Positions 8,304 through 17,102 are shown, numbered from the stretch's first letter. The stretch is 18,554 bases of DNA from Chryseosolibacter sp044507115 (GCA_044507115.1 JBIQJZ010000054.1:1-18554), one strand, 5' to 3'. The notes: generated by a model from the sequence alone, not told the origin. Numbers and translations: made by a program.

Positions 8304-9062
8304 TTACTTCTTGTGTGCAGTCCAGGCCACAGCGTTGCGCAAGATTCGCTGATAGGCAGGCAACTCATGGGATTCTCCGTCATGGCCTAAGGCAATACCT
8401 GCAATCCGTCCTTTGCTACGTGTAACCACAAATACGGACGGATAAGTTGTCGCGTCTGCTGAAGTACCCGTTGCGAGAACAGTAATACCAGGACCAGTCG
8501 GGTCCGCATTAAAGTAATACAATTCGTCCTTCAATGTAAAGTTCGAAGGAACCCCTTCCATGATCGCGTGATCCGGGCGTGTGACCGTGACGTTGAACTC
8601 GCCATAGCGCGCATGATTCCGTGAACCGCCACTCACGAGTTGATTATTGTATTCCGGCCAATCGCTCCAGTTATACCACAGCGCAGCGTGTCCCAGCAAC
8701 AATCCTTTTCCGGCATCGACAAAATCAAAGATCGCCTTTCGAACGGCCGGATCCCGGATAGGTTGGTTATTAACGAGATATAGCACATCGGTATTCACCA
8801 GGTAGTCATCAATTGAGTCGGTGTCATTAGTGTATCGGACTTGAGCCAATCCTTCATTTCTCAGCGTTTCCGCGTCAGCATTCCGATACCAACGATTGAA
8901 ATCATGCGAAGATCCGCCACCAACAATCAGAACCTGTATGGGCGAATTACCAGCTTTTTTACTCGTACCAGTCGTCTGACAACCTTGGATAAGCACAAGA
9001 AAAAGCATGATTAGTGCTGCCGACACCCGGCTATCGATATGCATATAAGATCTGTTAATCAT
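8304..9062 (-). CDS. ThuA-like domain lipoprotein
   Basis: A 252-residue protein made of an N-terminal export signal and one ThuA domain, which has a class-I glutamine-amidotransferase-like fold. The signal (SRVSAALIMLFLVLIQGCQT) ends in a plausible lipobox with Cys28, so the protein is probably a lipoprotein. ThuA signatures include VLIVGGGSSHDF, DFVDAGKGLLLGHAALWYNW, the DHAIMEGVP loop, and the C-terminal GIALGHDGESHELPAY. ThuA proteins are linked genetically to trehalose and other sugar use, but their reaction is not settled. It follows the large ThuA-dehydrogenase gene by 24 bp and precedes the Gfo/Idh/MocA gene, so co-transcription is likely. Met7 is an alternative start, but both starts keep the signal. 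Confidence 0.88.
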   Translation of the reverse strand: MINRSYMHIDSRVSAALIMLFLVLIQGCQTTGTSKKAGNSPIQVLIVGGGSSHDFNRWYRNADAETLRNEGLAQVRYTNDTDSIDDYLVNTDVLYLVNNQPIRDPAVRKAIFDFVDAGKGLLLGHAALWYNWSDWPEYNNQLVSGGSRNHARYGEFNVTVTRPDHAIMEGVPSNFTLKDELYYFNADPTGPGITVLATGTSADATTYPSVFVVTRSKGRIAGIALGHDGESHELPAYQRILRNAVAWTAHKK

Positions 9063-9086
9063 CTGATGACGTGCTCTAAGTTTTTC

Positions 9087-12000
9087 TCACCTGGAAGCCT
9101 TCGAACCTTCCACTACCTTTAGTACACCGTTCATGCCCCTCCAATGTCCGGGGAAGGTGCAGACATAGGGATAGTCTCCCGGTGAAGAAGGGGCAACGAA
9201 TTCCAGTACGACTGACTCGCCCGTTCCGACCAACTTTGTCGCATGGAGTACCTCAGGCATCTGTGGAACATAGTGTTTCTCCGCTCCTTTTGGGTCTCGC
9301 GCCATAACGTCGGCTGCTGCACCGACTTTCTCCAGTGTGCCGGGCCGGATGATCACCAGGTTGTGCTGCATGCCATCGGGATTATCCAGCACAAGGATCA
9401 CCTTTTGACCCGCAGCTACCGTAATCTCCTTCTTATCAAACTGCATGATATCTTTCACCACCTTGATGTTGATGGTGACGCTTTCACCCGTCTGAGCTGC
9501 CCCGCGCTCTGTGTTTAAACGCGCGCGGGTTTCATGATCGGGTCTGCTCAATTCCAACGAAGCGTTCTGAAAATTTCCTTGAAAGCGAAACTCTCCTTCG
9601 TTGTTACTGATCCTATTTTCATCCTTTACATCGCGACCCGTGCGCAAGCCATAACTCAAAGCACTCATAAACAGTGAAGGGGCTTTGGCTTTGCCTACAA
9701 GTTTGCCGTCGACGAGAATATTCATCTCGCCATTGGCGGAAAGTCGCGCAACGAGTTCGAATCGTTTCGGCAACCTCCCTGTGGATTGCGCTGTATATGT
9801 CTTGCCTGATTGTCGGACAACGAAGTTGATCTTCCCGTCTTGAATAAAGACGCCGTATCCATCCTCCTTCCCTCCATGNNNNNNNNNNGCGAAGATCCTT
9901 TTCTTCATCCTTCACCACCGAAGCTTTCACAGTAATTTCCTTGCCTGCAATATCAGGGGGAGACTGAAGATTGCCCCATCTGCCAAGTGGGTAAACTTCA
10001 GGGTCAAGCGCCGCAATGATCTGGTGGACAAGTGTCGACCGACTATCAAACGAAGCATCTTGCTCCGCAGCGTTGAGGAAGCCCTGCTCGTGCGCAACCG
10101 CTGCAGCCAGGAGTGCTTTCGGTAACCACTCGTCGGTCGCGTTTTCATCGTTAAGCGCCGCTTGGAAAATCATCCTTCCCAAATCTTCGGATGCCGGAGA
10201 TGCCGCAAGGGATTTTAAGGCGTGCAGCCGCACATTGAGATTCTTATCATTGAGAATATCACTTCTCTTCAGTGCCTCCACTGTCTCCGGGCGGTCTTTA
10301 GGCAAGACTTCCACTGCCGCCTTTCTGACTCCGGCAGCAGGATGTGACAGTGCACCGATAGCAGCATCCAAGACCTCTTTATGATTTCCTGTAAGAGCAC
10401 CGAGGCCGTGGAGCGTCCAAAGCGCGTGGACAGCCGGGCTATTCAGGCCAATTTCATCCACCTGCTGATTCTTAATAATCTCCAGCAATCCGGGGACCGC
10501 TGACTGATCATTCGACTCTACCAGGAGACGTTGCGCCGTCATTCTCCAGAACATATTATCATGCTTCAGCGCAGCCAACAGATCGGAGGTCTTTCCCGAA
10601 GACAAGTCAATCGGTTTGTATCGGGGAGCATTCCGGTAAACAATTCGGTAGATCCGTCCGTATTCTTTATCTCGCAACTCGCTTTCGAAAGCATTGCCCT
10701 GTCCCTCCGGCTGTTCAGTGAAAGGCAGTACCATGATCGAAGGAGCCTGTCGTTCGACAAACACGTTGTGTTGAATAATAAAGTTATACCAGTCTGCTAC
10801 CCACACAGCCCCGTCGGGGCCGACTTCGGTATGCACGGGACCGAACCATTCATCCGAGCTTGCTACCAGATTCCAACCATCGCGCTCTGTGAAACCCGCA
10901 CCATCCGGTTCGATGATCGCTTTGTGAACAAGTCGCACCGTCGGCTCATTCACAAACGCGACACGATTCCAATACTCTTTCGGAAAACTTCTCGCCGTGT
11001 ACAGGTTATGCCCTGCGGCAGAAGTAAAACCACCTACAACATCCACCTGACGATAATTTGGAGTCAGGGCGTGCGCTTCGTAGTGGCCGTCAATCTTCTT
11101 GACGGCAGGTGCATGTTTCCCGGAGCCTTTATCCGAGGGGAGATCCGGCATCTTCCGCTGCATATACTTCACCGGAAGGGAGTAATAGGCACTGTGCGTA
11201 TTGTTGGCGGTAGATATGAATACGTTATTGTCTTCCGAAAATCCCAAACCCCACGTGTTGTTACTCGTTGGAGCCAGGAATTCGAACTCGGTTCCATCAG
11301 GGCGGAAATGATACACGCCCTGCGGAAAATTAAAACTTTTGCCCTCAATCGAACCCTCAAAACCGGAATATCCCACGACACCCCAGATTTTGTTATCAAA
11401 TCCGTACTTAAGGTTAGACGGACCCGCATGCGTGTCGAACTTTCTCCAACCCGTGAAGATGTTCTCGCGAATGTCGGCCTTGTCATCACCATCCGTGTCT
11501 TTGAGAAAAACGAAGTGAGGAGCCTGCGCTACAATGATTCCTCCATTCGCGAATACAAGGCTCGTAGCGATATTGAGGCCTTCCGCAAACACAGTAAACT
11601 TGTCGGCTTTGCCATCCCCGTTTGTGTCTTCGCAAATCTTGATCCTGTCGTTGGCAGCGCCATCCGTTTCACTAAAGCTATTGGGATAGTCAGTGGCTTC
11701 AACGATCCAAAGACGGCCCCGCTCATCCCATGCCATTGCAATAGGATTTACAATATCAGGCTCGGCAGCAAAAAGCTGCATTTCAAAATCGACCGGAATC
11801 TGAGTCAGCTTCTGCGACTCGATTGGTGGTAATGGTTCTTGCATCTTAGGAACCTCGTACCGTTTAGTATAGTCCGAGATTTCCTTCGGAGCATAGATAT
11901 CTACGTTAGGTATCTGAAGACTTTCAACCTTCTCTCTAACATCATCACCAATCGCCCAGAGCACACCATTCGTCACCAGCTTCTGAAAGTCCCTGTTCAT

Positions 12001-12660
12001 CCACGTGCTATCATCATGGCCGAACGCGGTGTAGAAGACACGACCATCACCTTCATTGCGAACCCACGTGTAAGGTTCGCGAGTATTACCTTCGATCCGT
12101 TCCATGAGTACGGTTATGTCATCGTTCAGACGTTTGTGTACATACGTCTCATCCCAAGTTTCAAATGAAGAGACTCCTTCCATGACAGGGTGTGTCGCGT
12201 CTCTAATCTCGGCGGCAAAGGTTCCGCTCCCATGTGATTCAAAGGCGCCGCCTATGGCGCTAATGTACCAATCTGAATTCCGGAAACACCCCGAGGCAGA
12301 ATGGATTGGAATCAATCCTTTCCCGCTGTGAACAAAATCGCGCAACGCCACCTCTTGGTCGGGAGTCATGACTTCGTGATTGGCATAAATAATGACCCCA
12401 TCATACTTGGCAAGGTTCTCTTCATTGAGGTCATCGGGATTGGTCGTATACGTCAGGTTGATACCCTGTTTGAACATTGCGATAGCCAGCCACGGTGCGT
12501 ACTTTCCCGAATCGTGGTGTTTACTATTGTGACCTAAGAACAGCACTTCGGCCCGGCGCGGTGCATCTTCTTGCGAGGAAGGAGGAAAGGAGCCACAGCC
12601 GGCAGCAATCAAAAGAAGAATCAGTCCATAGCTGAATAGTGATCTGGCAATACTGTTCAT
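9087..12660 (-). CDS. ThuA / Piru_Ver-type dehydrogenase beta-propeller / HEAT / LamG-like / cupredoxin lipoprotein (interrupted by assembly gap)
   Basis: A very large exported multidomain protein: 924 residues before the N run and 263 after it. In order it has a lipoprotein signal ending in LLIAAGC (Cys22), a ThuA domain (about 35-245), a beta-propeller of the TIGR02604 membrane-bound dehydrogenase type (about 290-675, with Asp-rich calcium-type loops at 345-353 and 388-396), HEAT-like helices (about 690-885), and a LamG-like sandwich spanning the gap. Last is a cupredoxin with type-1 copper ligands His (MQHNLVI), Cys (YVCTFPG), His (GHW) and Met (RGM), spaced Cys-x4-His-x3-Met. Family members usually end in a CxxCH cytochrome c; none is seen here. 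The likely role is oxidation of a sugar or related substrate at the cell surface, with copper-mediated electron transfer. The two frames disagree only because of the ten N. A LacI-type operator lies upstream. Confidence 0.9.
9879..9888. other. Assembly gap (ten N)
   Basis: Ten undetermined bases lie within the ThuA-dehydrogenase gene. The upstream frame ends exactly at codon 9889-9891 (Arg) and the downstream frame resumes exactly at codon 9876-9878 (His). The true missing length should therefore be a multiple of three, and ten is a placeholder length. The frame change is not evidence of a pseudogene. Confidence 0.95.
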
Positions 12661-12699
12661 AGGAGTGGTAACAATGGTCGGGATACTGGGGTTAATCCG

Positions 12700-12723
12700 G
12701 TTTACGCAACCGGTTGCGTAAAC
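12700..12723. promoter_or_regulatory. Perfect 24-bp palindrome, candidate LacI-family operator
   Basis: The left arm GTTTACGCAACC is followed directly by its exact reverse complement. The centre is CG within AACCGGTT, the form expected for LacI-family operators, where the hinge-helix leucine inserts at a central CpG. It lies 39 bp upstream of the ThuA-dehydrogenase start and 35 bp downstream of the LacI-family stop, in the only sizeable gap between them. The natural reading is that the neighbouring LacI protein represses the ThuA-dehydrogenase operon from here. Confidence 0.85.
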
Positions 12724-12758
12724 GTAGAAAAATTATCCAATACTTCCTACCGGGCCAT

Positions 12759-13787
12759 TCAAACTTTTTCCACACTGGACTCCCGGATCTTTAGATCGGC
12801 TGAAAGTATCTTCTTTTCTATTATCGCAGTCTTACTATTAATTTGATTCAGTAACAGTTCAACCGAAGCCTCCCCAATTCTAAACGCAGGCTGAACAAGT
12901 GATGAAAGCTGCGGCTCCACAACTTTTGCAACCGGTTCGTCGCAGAAACCCACAACAGCTACCTCCTCCGGAATCTTGATACGATTCTTCTTCAAGGTCA
13001 TCATCACCCCAATGGCTATCGGATCACATACCGCAAAAACAGCGTCCGGCCTGATTCCCGCATCCAACATGTTCTGCGCAGCTTCACTACCGTTCTCTTG
13101 CTCTAGACCCGATCCACAATCGATCAGCAACTTTGGGTCAAAAGGAATACCGTGTTTGCGCAAGGCTTTCTTATATCCATTGATCCGGTTGATTGAAATC
13201 TGTAGCAAGGGCGGCCCGGCAAAGTGAGCAATCCTCCGTCGCCCCGTCAAAATCAAATGCTCCACAGCGGTAAAAGCACCGTGATAGTCATCAACCGTAA
13301 CGCTGCTGACATCCATATCCTGACAAACACGATCAAAGAAAACAATTGGAATCTTCTTCTCCTGAAAGACTTTGAAATGATCGGAGTTAGCCGTTTCGCG
13401 GGATATCGAGACGATCAATCCGTCTACTTTGCTTGACAGCAAGGCTTGCGAGACAATAACCTCCCGTTCGTACGACTCACCCGATTGACAGATTATCACC
13501 CGATAACCCGACTTATATGCCAATTCCTCGATCCCTGAAATCACGGTAGAGAAATAGTAGTGCGACAATAGTGGTACGATAACCCCAATCGTCCGGGTTG
13601 ACTTCTTCGAGAGGCTGTACGCAATGTTGTTCGGATGATAATTGTATTTCTTCGCCAGTGCCTTAACGGCCTTCTTCGTCGCCTCGCCTATTGAGGGATG
13701 GTCGTTCAGCGCTCTTGAGACAGTCGATTTCGAGACTTTAAGCGCCTTTGCAATATCCAGAATGGTGGCTTCCTTAGGACCCTTCAT
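12759..13787 (-). CDS. LacI-family transcriptional regulator
   Basis: A 342-residue sugar-responsive DNA-binding repressor. The N-terminal helix-turn-helix is at residues 8-33 (ATILDIAKALKVSKSTVSRA), followed by a hinge helix with PNNIAYSL at 52-59, where Leu59 would sit at the operator centre. The rest (about 67-330) is the periplasmic-binding-protein-like effector domain, starting TIGVIVPLLSHYYFSTVISG and including the typical DAVFAVCDPIAIGVM and VAVVGFCDEP segments. The length is normal. It lies between the two cupredoxin-dehydrogenase genes on the same strand, 42 bp after the upstream one and 98 bp before the downstream one. Palindromes lie on both sides: an 18-bp one just before its start and the 24-bp operator after its stop. 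It probably senses a sugar or pathway intermediate and controls this block. Confidence 0.93.
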   Translation of the reverse strand: MKGPKEATILDIAKALKVSKSTVSRALNDHPSIGEATKKAVKALAKKYNYHPNNIAYSLSKKSTRTIGVIVPLLSHYYFSTVISGIEELAYKSGYRVIICQSGESYEREVIVSQALLSSKVDGLIVSISRETANSDHFKVFQEKKIPIVFFDRVCQDMDVSSVTVDDYHGAFTAVEHLILTGRRRIAHFAGPPLLQISINRINGYKKALRKHGIPFDPKLLIDCGSGLEQENGSEAAQNMLDAGIRPDAVFAVCDPIAIGVMMTLKKNRIKIPEEVAVVGFCDEPVAKVVEPQLSSLVQPAFRIGEASVELLLNQINSKTAIIEKKILSADLKIRESSVEKV

Positions 13788-13789
13788 TG

Positions 13790-13807
13790 ATTCATCTTAA
13801 GATGAAT
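13790..13807. promoter_or_regulatory. Perfect 18-bp palindrome directly upstream of the LacI-family start
   Basis: The arm ATTCATCTT is followed at once by its reverse complement AAGATGAAT. It ends two bases before the LacI-family ATG and fills much of the 42-bp gap after the upstream dehydrogenase. Its centre is TTAA, unlike the CpG centre of the 24-bp site, so it may bind a different protein. It may instead act as an RNA hairpin over the translation start. No T-tract follows it, so it is not an ordinary terminator. Confidence 0.6.
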
Positions 13808-13829
13808 GCAGCGGAACATGGAACGTCCA

Positions 13830-16736
13830 TCACTGCTCCTTTAACATTTCTGTGATCATCATGTGAGCTTCGTGATATCGATGCTCATGCTCCGAACTGC
13901 CTAGCTTGCGATTTAGTTCCTGTAGCATTCTTTTTGATTCCTCCGAATCGAAAGCTGCAACGCACTTTATCGTAAACGGCAAGATGTGGGGCAACTCTGA
14001 CTTCAACGCCAGGTCAATCGTTCTCTCCATATCGAGCTGTACCAAAGGCTCCGTGGCGTACCATACCATTAATGGGAGGTTGTGATCATCTTTATCCTCA
14101 GCTCGCCGCGAAAGTTCAGCAACGATATCCCAACGCCTGGCCGGATCAATTCGCTGCAGCGCGGAAGCCAGGTACAGTCTTACGAGAGCGGACTGATCTT
14201 TGCGTGCCATGTCCTCGAAGCGTGAAAGGGCGGCATCGGGAATGGTCCCATCTTCTGCCAGAAGTTGGATTGCCCAGCTACGCAGGTATTCACTTTCATG
14301 GTCGAGCAGTCCAAGCAGGTTTTCATCAGACAAACCATTCGTCACATGCAGTGCCCAAAGAGCCCTTAGTTTCCGGGTAACATCCGGGTTATCAGCCAAG
14401 ATCGCCCTCAATCCTTTATGAACCTTCTTATTTGGTCCACGCTCCTGCAAGACAACCCGCGCGTGTCTGACATACCAATCGTTGGGATGAAGTTGAAGAT
14501 CCACCAACTCCCGACTAGACAACTTCGAAAGATCTGCCTTAACCTCTTGATCATTTTGATGGGTGATCTTGAAAATACGCCCCATGGTCTTGTCGTGTAC
14601 ATCAGGATTTGGACTATGGCATTGATTCTTATCATACCAGTCGATGGCAAACACCGAACCACTGGGACCATACCTGAAATTCAACCATTGTGACCACGAA
14701 TCATTCATTACAAGAAAGTCATCGCCATGGGTCGCAACATAACCCGATCCCTTGCGCGCCAGGTGGTCGACATTTACCCTGGCTCCATTGATGTTGTTCA
14801 TGAAGATACTGTTGCGATACTCCGCGGGCCAACTGTTGCCTCCCAGGTAAATCATTGCACCTGCATGCGCATGTCCACCCCCTTTAACGGCTGACCTAAA
14901 ATTTCCGGCGTGAGGACCCCGGGTGCCCACCCAATGTACGTGGTCAGCAATCGTCTTGATGTCGTCGAACGTATTTGGATTGAAGTGCTTCCCGGATTGT
15001 CGGTGATAACGTGCCCCCTGAATGACATGGAACATATGCGGGATCACACACACCGTAACGAATGGATGCCCGTAGTCATTGAAATCAATACCCCAAGGGT
15101 TGCTCGTGCCATGTGCAAAGACCTCAAACGTATGGCGCGTGGGGTGATAGCGCCAGACACCAGCATTTATCCTTTGCCGCTGTTCATCCGGTGCCCCGGG
15201 CTTTCCAACATTGGAGTGTGTGAATACTCCATGAGTACCATAGAGCCATCCATCCGGCCCCCAACGGAGACTATTTAACGTTTCGTGAGTATCCTGATAT
15301 CCCCATCCATCGAGCAGTATCTGCGGTGGCCCGGCAGGTCTATCCGTCTTTTTGTCGATCGGAATAAAGAGCAGGTATGGAGCAGCACCGACCCAAACAC
15401 CTCCCATGCCGACTTCGATACCGCTGACGAGATTCAGTCCTTCGATGAATACTGTTCTTTTTTCATACTTGCCATCGCCATCGGCATCTTCCAGAATGAG
15501 GATACGATCCCTTCCTTGGCCCTCGGGTTGTCGTACTGGGTATGTGTGGCCCTCGACGACCCAGATCCTACCCTTTTCGTCTAGTGTAAAGCTGATAGGT
15601 CGAACAACGTCAGGTTCTGCTGCCACAAGCGAAACGGAAAATCCTTCGAGTGGTGTCATCGCCTCTGCAGCTTTCTCTCCCGAAAGACCTGCGTGGGGAA
15701 TCAGATCCAGCGGAGGCAAGACAATAATGTCTTCCGGCCGGAGCTCATTCTCGAATTCCGGGCGAACCGGATAAAACCGGAAGTTGTCGAAGTTGATGTG
15801 CGCAAACTTGTCCTTTCTGATATAGGGGATTGGCGAGATTCCCGTCTCATTATCAATGATGCGGATGAAGATTTCCTTGCCCAGATAGTGTTGTAAATCC
15901 ACCACGACAGGTTGAAGAGGTGCCCGGCCCGATCCCGTTATCTGGAAGATCACACTGTCATTGTCATGTTGCACCAGTTCCACCCGGGTGTCGTGTAAGG
16001 CACCACCAGACACCTGGAAGGTCGCGAACGGCTGGACGACCTCAAACGGCACGGACGTCAGCGTGCCAGTAGCCCCGTGATTTTTTGTTCCTCCACTGCT
16101 GACAAAATATTTCCCTGATTGGCCGAGGAGCAAGTCCGCATCGTGCGCGGAAGAAGAGTCGCCTCGCACCTCCGGAATCAAGAACGCATCGCCCGACGAA
16201 GTCCAGTCCTGCAACGTACCCGTCTCAAAATCCAAGTTCAACACTCTTCCGTTCTTTTTCGGCAACTGTCCAGCTACTATCTCAACGACAACCGGGGCCT
16301 CCATAATCTCGAACTTGCCCACCATACCGGCAGCCCTGTGGCCCGGCACCGTACAATAGTATGTGTCATTTGCCTCAGCCGTAAATGTGATACTGGTGGA
16401 CGTTCCCTTTTCAACCAGAAACTTGCTTTTTACCTTCAGTTTCTCCATGGCGATATCATGGACCATCAGTTCGCCGTTGACAATAGTGATCGTTACCCGG
16501 TCGCCTTTATACGCACGAAGTGTCGGATTGCGGGTTCCATCCGGTGCAAAATATCCAACCATCGTAGCTTCGAGCTTGAAATGACGAACGGAATCTCGCG
16601 GCTGAATGCTGTCGAACCCCAGACCAGATCCGGAGATCGAACACACACAAAGCAGAATAGTAAGAATTAAGAACGGTCGAGAGTTAGTATTCCCGGCAGT
16701 GCCTTGCGAGTCCAGGAATTGCAATGACTGGTTCAT
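13830..16736 (-). CDS. Cupredoxin / Piru_Ver-type dehydrogenase beta-propeller / HEAT protein
   Basis: A 968-residue exported protein when started at the ATG at 16736. Residues 21-40 form a hydrophobic signal segment after a polar lead. An N-terminal cupredoxin (about 52-147) carries a full type-1 copper ligand set: His93 (MVHDIAM), Cys128, His133 and Met138 (CTVPGHRAAGM, Cys-x4-His-x4-Met). A galactose-binding-like beta-sandwich follows (about 165-325), then a beta-propeller of the TIGR02604 dehydrogenase type (about 365-750, with the loop DADGDGKYE at 417-425), and HEAT-like helices to the end. No CxxCH heme site is present. The likely role is periplasmic or surface oxidation of a carbohydrate, passing electrons to copper. 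The frame is open to an ATG at 17063, but that start would overlap the divergent CDGSH gene and give a non-signal N terminus, so it is rejected. Confidence 0.9.
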   Translation of the reverse strand: MNQSLQFLDSQGTAGNTNSRPFLILTILLCVCSISGSGLGFDSIQPRDSVRHFKLEATMVGYFAPDGTRNPTLRAYKGDRVTITIVNGELMVHDIAMEKLKVKSKFLVEKGTSTSITFTAEANDTYYCTVPGHRAAGMVGKFEIMEAPVVVEIVAGQLPKKNGRVLNLDFETGTLQDWTSSGDAFLIPEVRGDSSSAHDADLLLGQSGKYFVSSGGTKNHGATGTLTSVPFEVVQPFATFQVSGGALHDTRVELVQHDNDSVIFQITGSGRAPLQPVVVDLQHYLGKEIFIRIIDNETGISPIPYIRKDKFAHINFDNFRFYPVRPEFENELRPEDIIVLPPLDLIPHAGLSGEKAAEAMTPLEGFSVSLVAAEPDVVRPISFTLDEKGRIWVVEGHTYPVRQPEGQGRDRILILEDADGDGKYEKRTVFIEGLNLVSGIEVGMGGVWVGAAPYLLFIPIDKKTDRPAGPPQILLDGWGYQDTHETLNSLRWGPDGWLYGTHGVFTHSNVGKPGAPDEQRQRINAGVWRYHPTRHTFEVFAHGTSNPWGIDFNDYGHPFVTVCVIPHMFHVIQGARYHRQSGKHFNPNTFDDIKTIADHVHWVGTRGPHAGNFRSAVKGGGHAHAGAMIYLGGNSWPAEYRNSIFMNNINGARVNVDHLARKGSGYVATHGDDFLVMNDSWSQWLNFRYGPSGSVFAIDWYDKNQCHSPNPDVHDKTMGRIFKITHQNDQEVKADLSKLSSRELVDLQLHPNDWYVRHARVVLQERGPNKKVHKGLRAILADNPDVTRKLRALWALHVTNGLSDENLLGLLDHESEYLRSWAIQLLAEDGTIPDAALSRFEDMARKDQSALVRLYLASALQRIDPARRWDIVAELSRRAEDKDDHNLPLMVWYATEPLVQLDMERTIDLALKSELPHILPFTIKCVAAFDSEESKRMLQELNRKLGSSEHEHRYHEAHMMITEMLKEQ

Positions 16737-16877
16737 TAGAATCGTTGGTACTTTGGTTTTAGTTAATAAATGTAATAAACGCACCGAACAATCCTGAAAC
16801 TTTTTTGACTGTGCCGAGGACACAGTTAATGGCAAACCCTTGCGCAGAATTGTTACCTTTGCCGGAAAATCAAGTTT

Positions 16878-17102
16878 ATGGCAGCGACAAAACTTATCAT
16901 CAATAGCAACGGTTCTGTTAAAGTAGAAGGCGATTTTGAGATTGTCGACAAAGATGGAAATGTATACGGCCTTCAGGGCAGAACGATCGTTTCGCTTTGC
17001 CGCTGCGGCCGCTCTGCTAACAAGCCCTTTTGTGACGGTTCTCACCGGGAACACTTTGAGCATGATGCCAAAGCGTTTGATCTTCCTCCACGAAAGGTGT
17101 AG
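16878..17102 (+). CDS. CDGSH iron-sulfur domain protein
   Basis: A 74-residue single-domain protein that binds one [2Fe-2S] cluster through three cysteines and one histidine. The motif CRCGRSANKPFCDGSH gives ligands Cys41, Cys43, Cys52 and His56, an exact match to the family pattern. It is thought to act in redox or cluster transfer in the cytoplasm; its partner here is unknown. It is divergent from the N-terminal cupredoxin dehydrogenase, with 141 bp between the starts. This gap holds a TAnnTTTG-like box (TACCTTTG, 16854-16861), which matches the -7 consensus of Bacteroidota but lacks a clear -33 partner. The 84 bp after its stop, before the convergent carbohydrate-type gene, hold nothing clear. 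Confidence 0.92.
   Translation: MAATKLIINSNGSVKVEGDFEIVDKDGNVYGLQGRTIVSLCRCGRSANKPFCDGSHREHFEHDAKAFDLPPRKV

Noticed and set aside
10531..11832. 433-residue open frame on the plus strand
   Set aside because: It runs antisense inside the ThuA-dehydrogenase gene, whose beta-propeller and HEAT signatures are clear. The plus-strand translation has no recognisable domain and is a shadow of the real gene.
9619..12660. Treating the ThuA-dehydrogenase as a frameshifted pseudogene
   Set aside because: The only frame change is at the N run. Both sides are intact, and the frames abut the gap at codon boundaries, so an assembly gap explains it.
13793..13804. Tiny leader frame (Met-Asn-Gln-stop) whose TGA overlaps the LacI ATG
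   Set aside because: Three codons is too short to judge. The ATG arises from the palindrome itself, and no evidence of initiation is visible.
16119..16670. 183-residue open frame on the plus strand
   Set aside because: It is antisense to the N-terminal cupredoxin region of the second dehydrogenase and has no domain or initiation context of its own.
16808..16826. Inverted repeat ACTGTG / CACAGT in the CDGSH-dehydrogenase divergent region
   Set aside because: Only six base pairs with a 7-nt loop, which is expected by chance in a region of this size. There is no T-tract on the relevant side and no regulator family to match.
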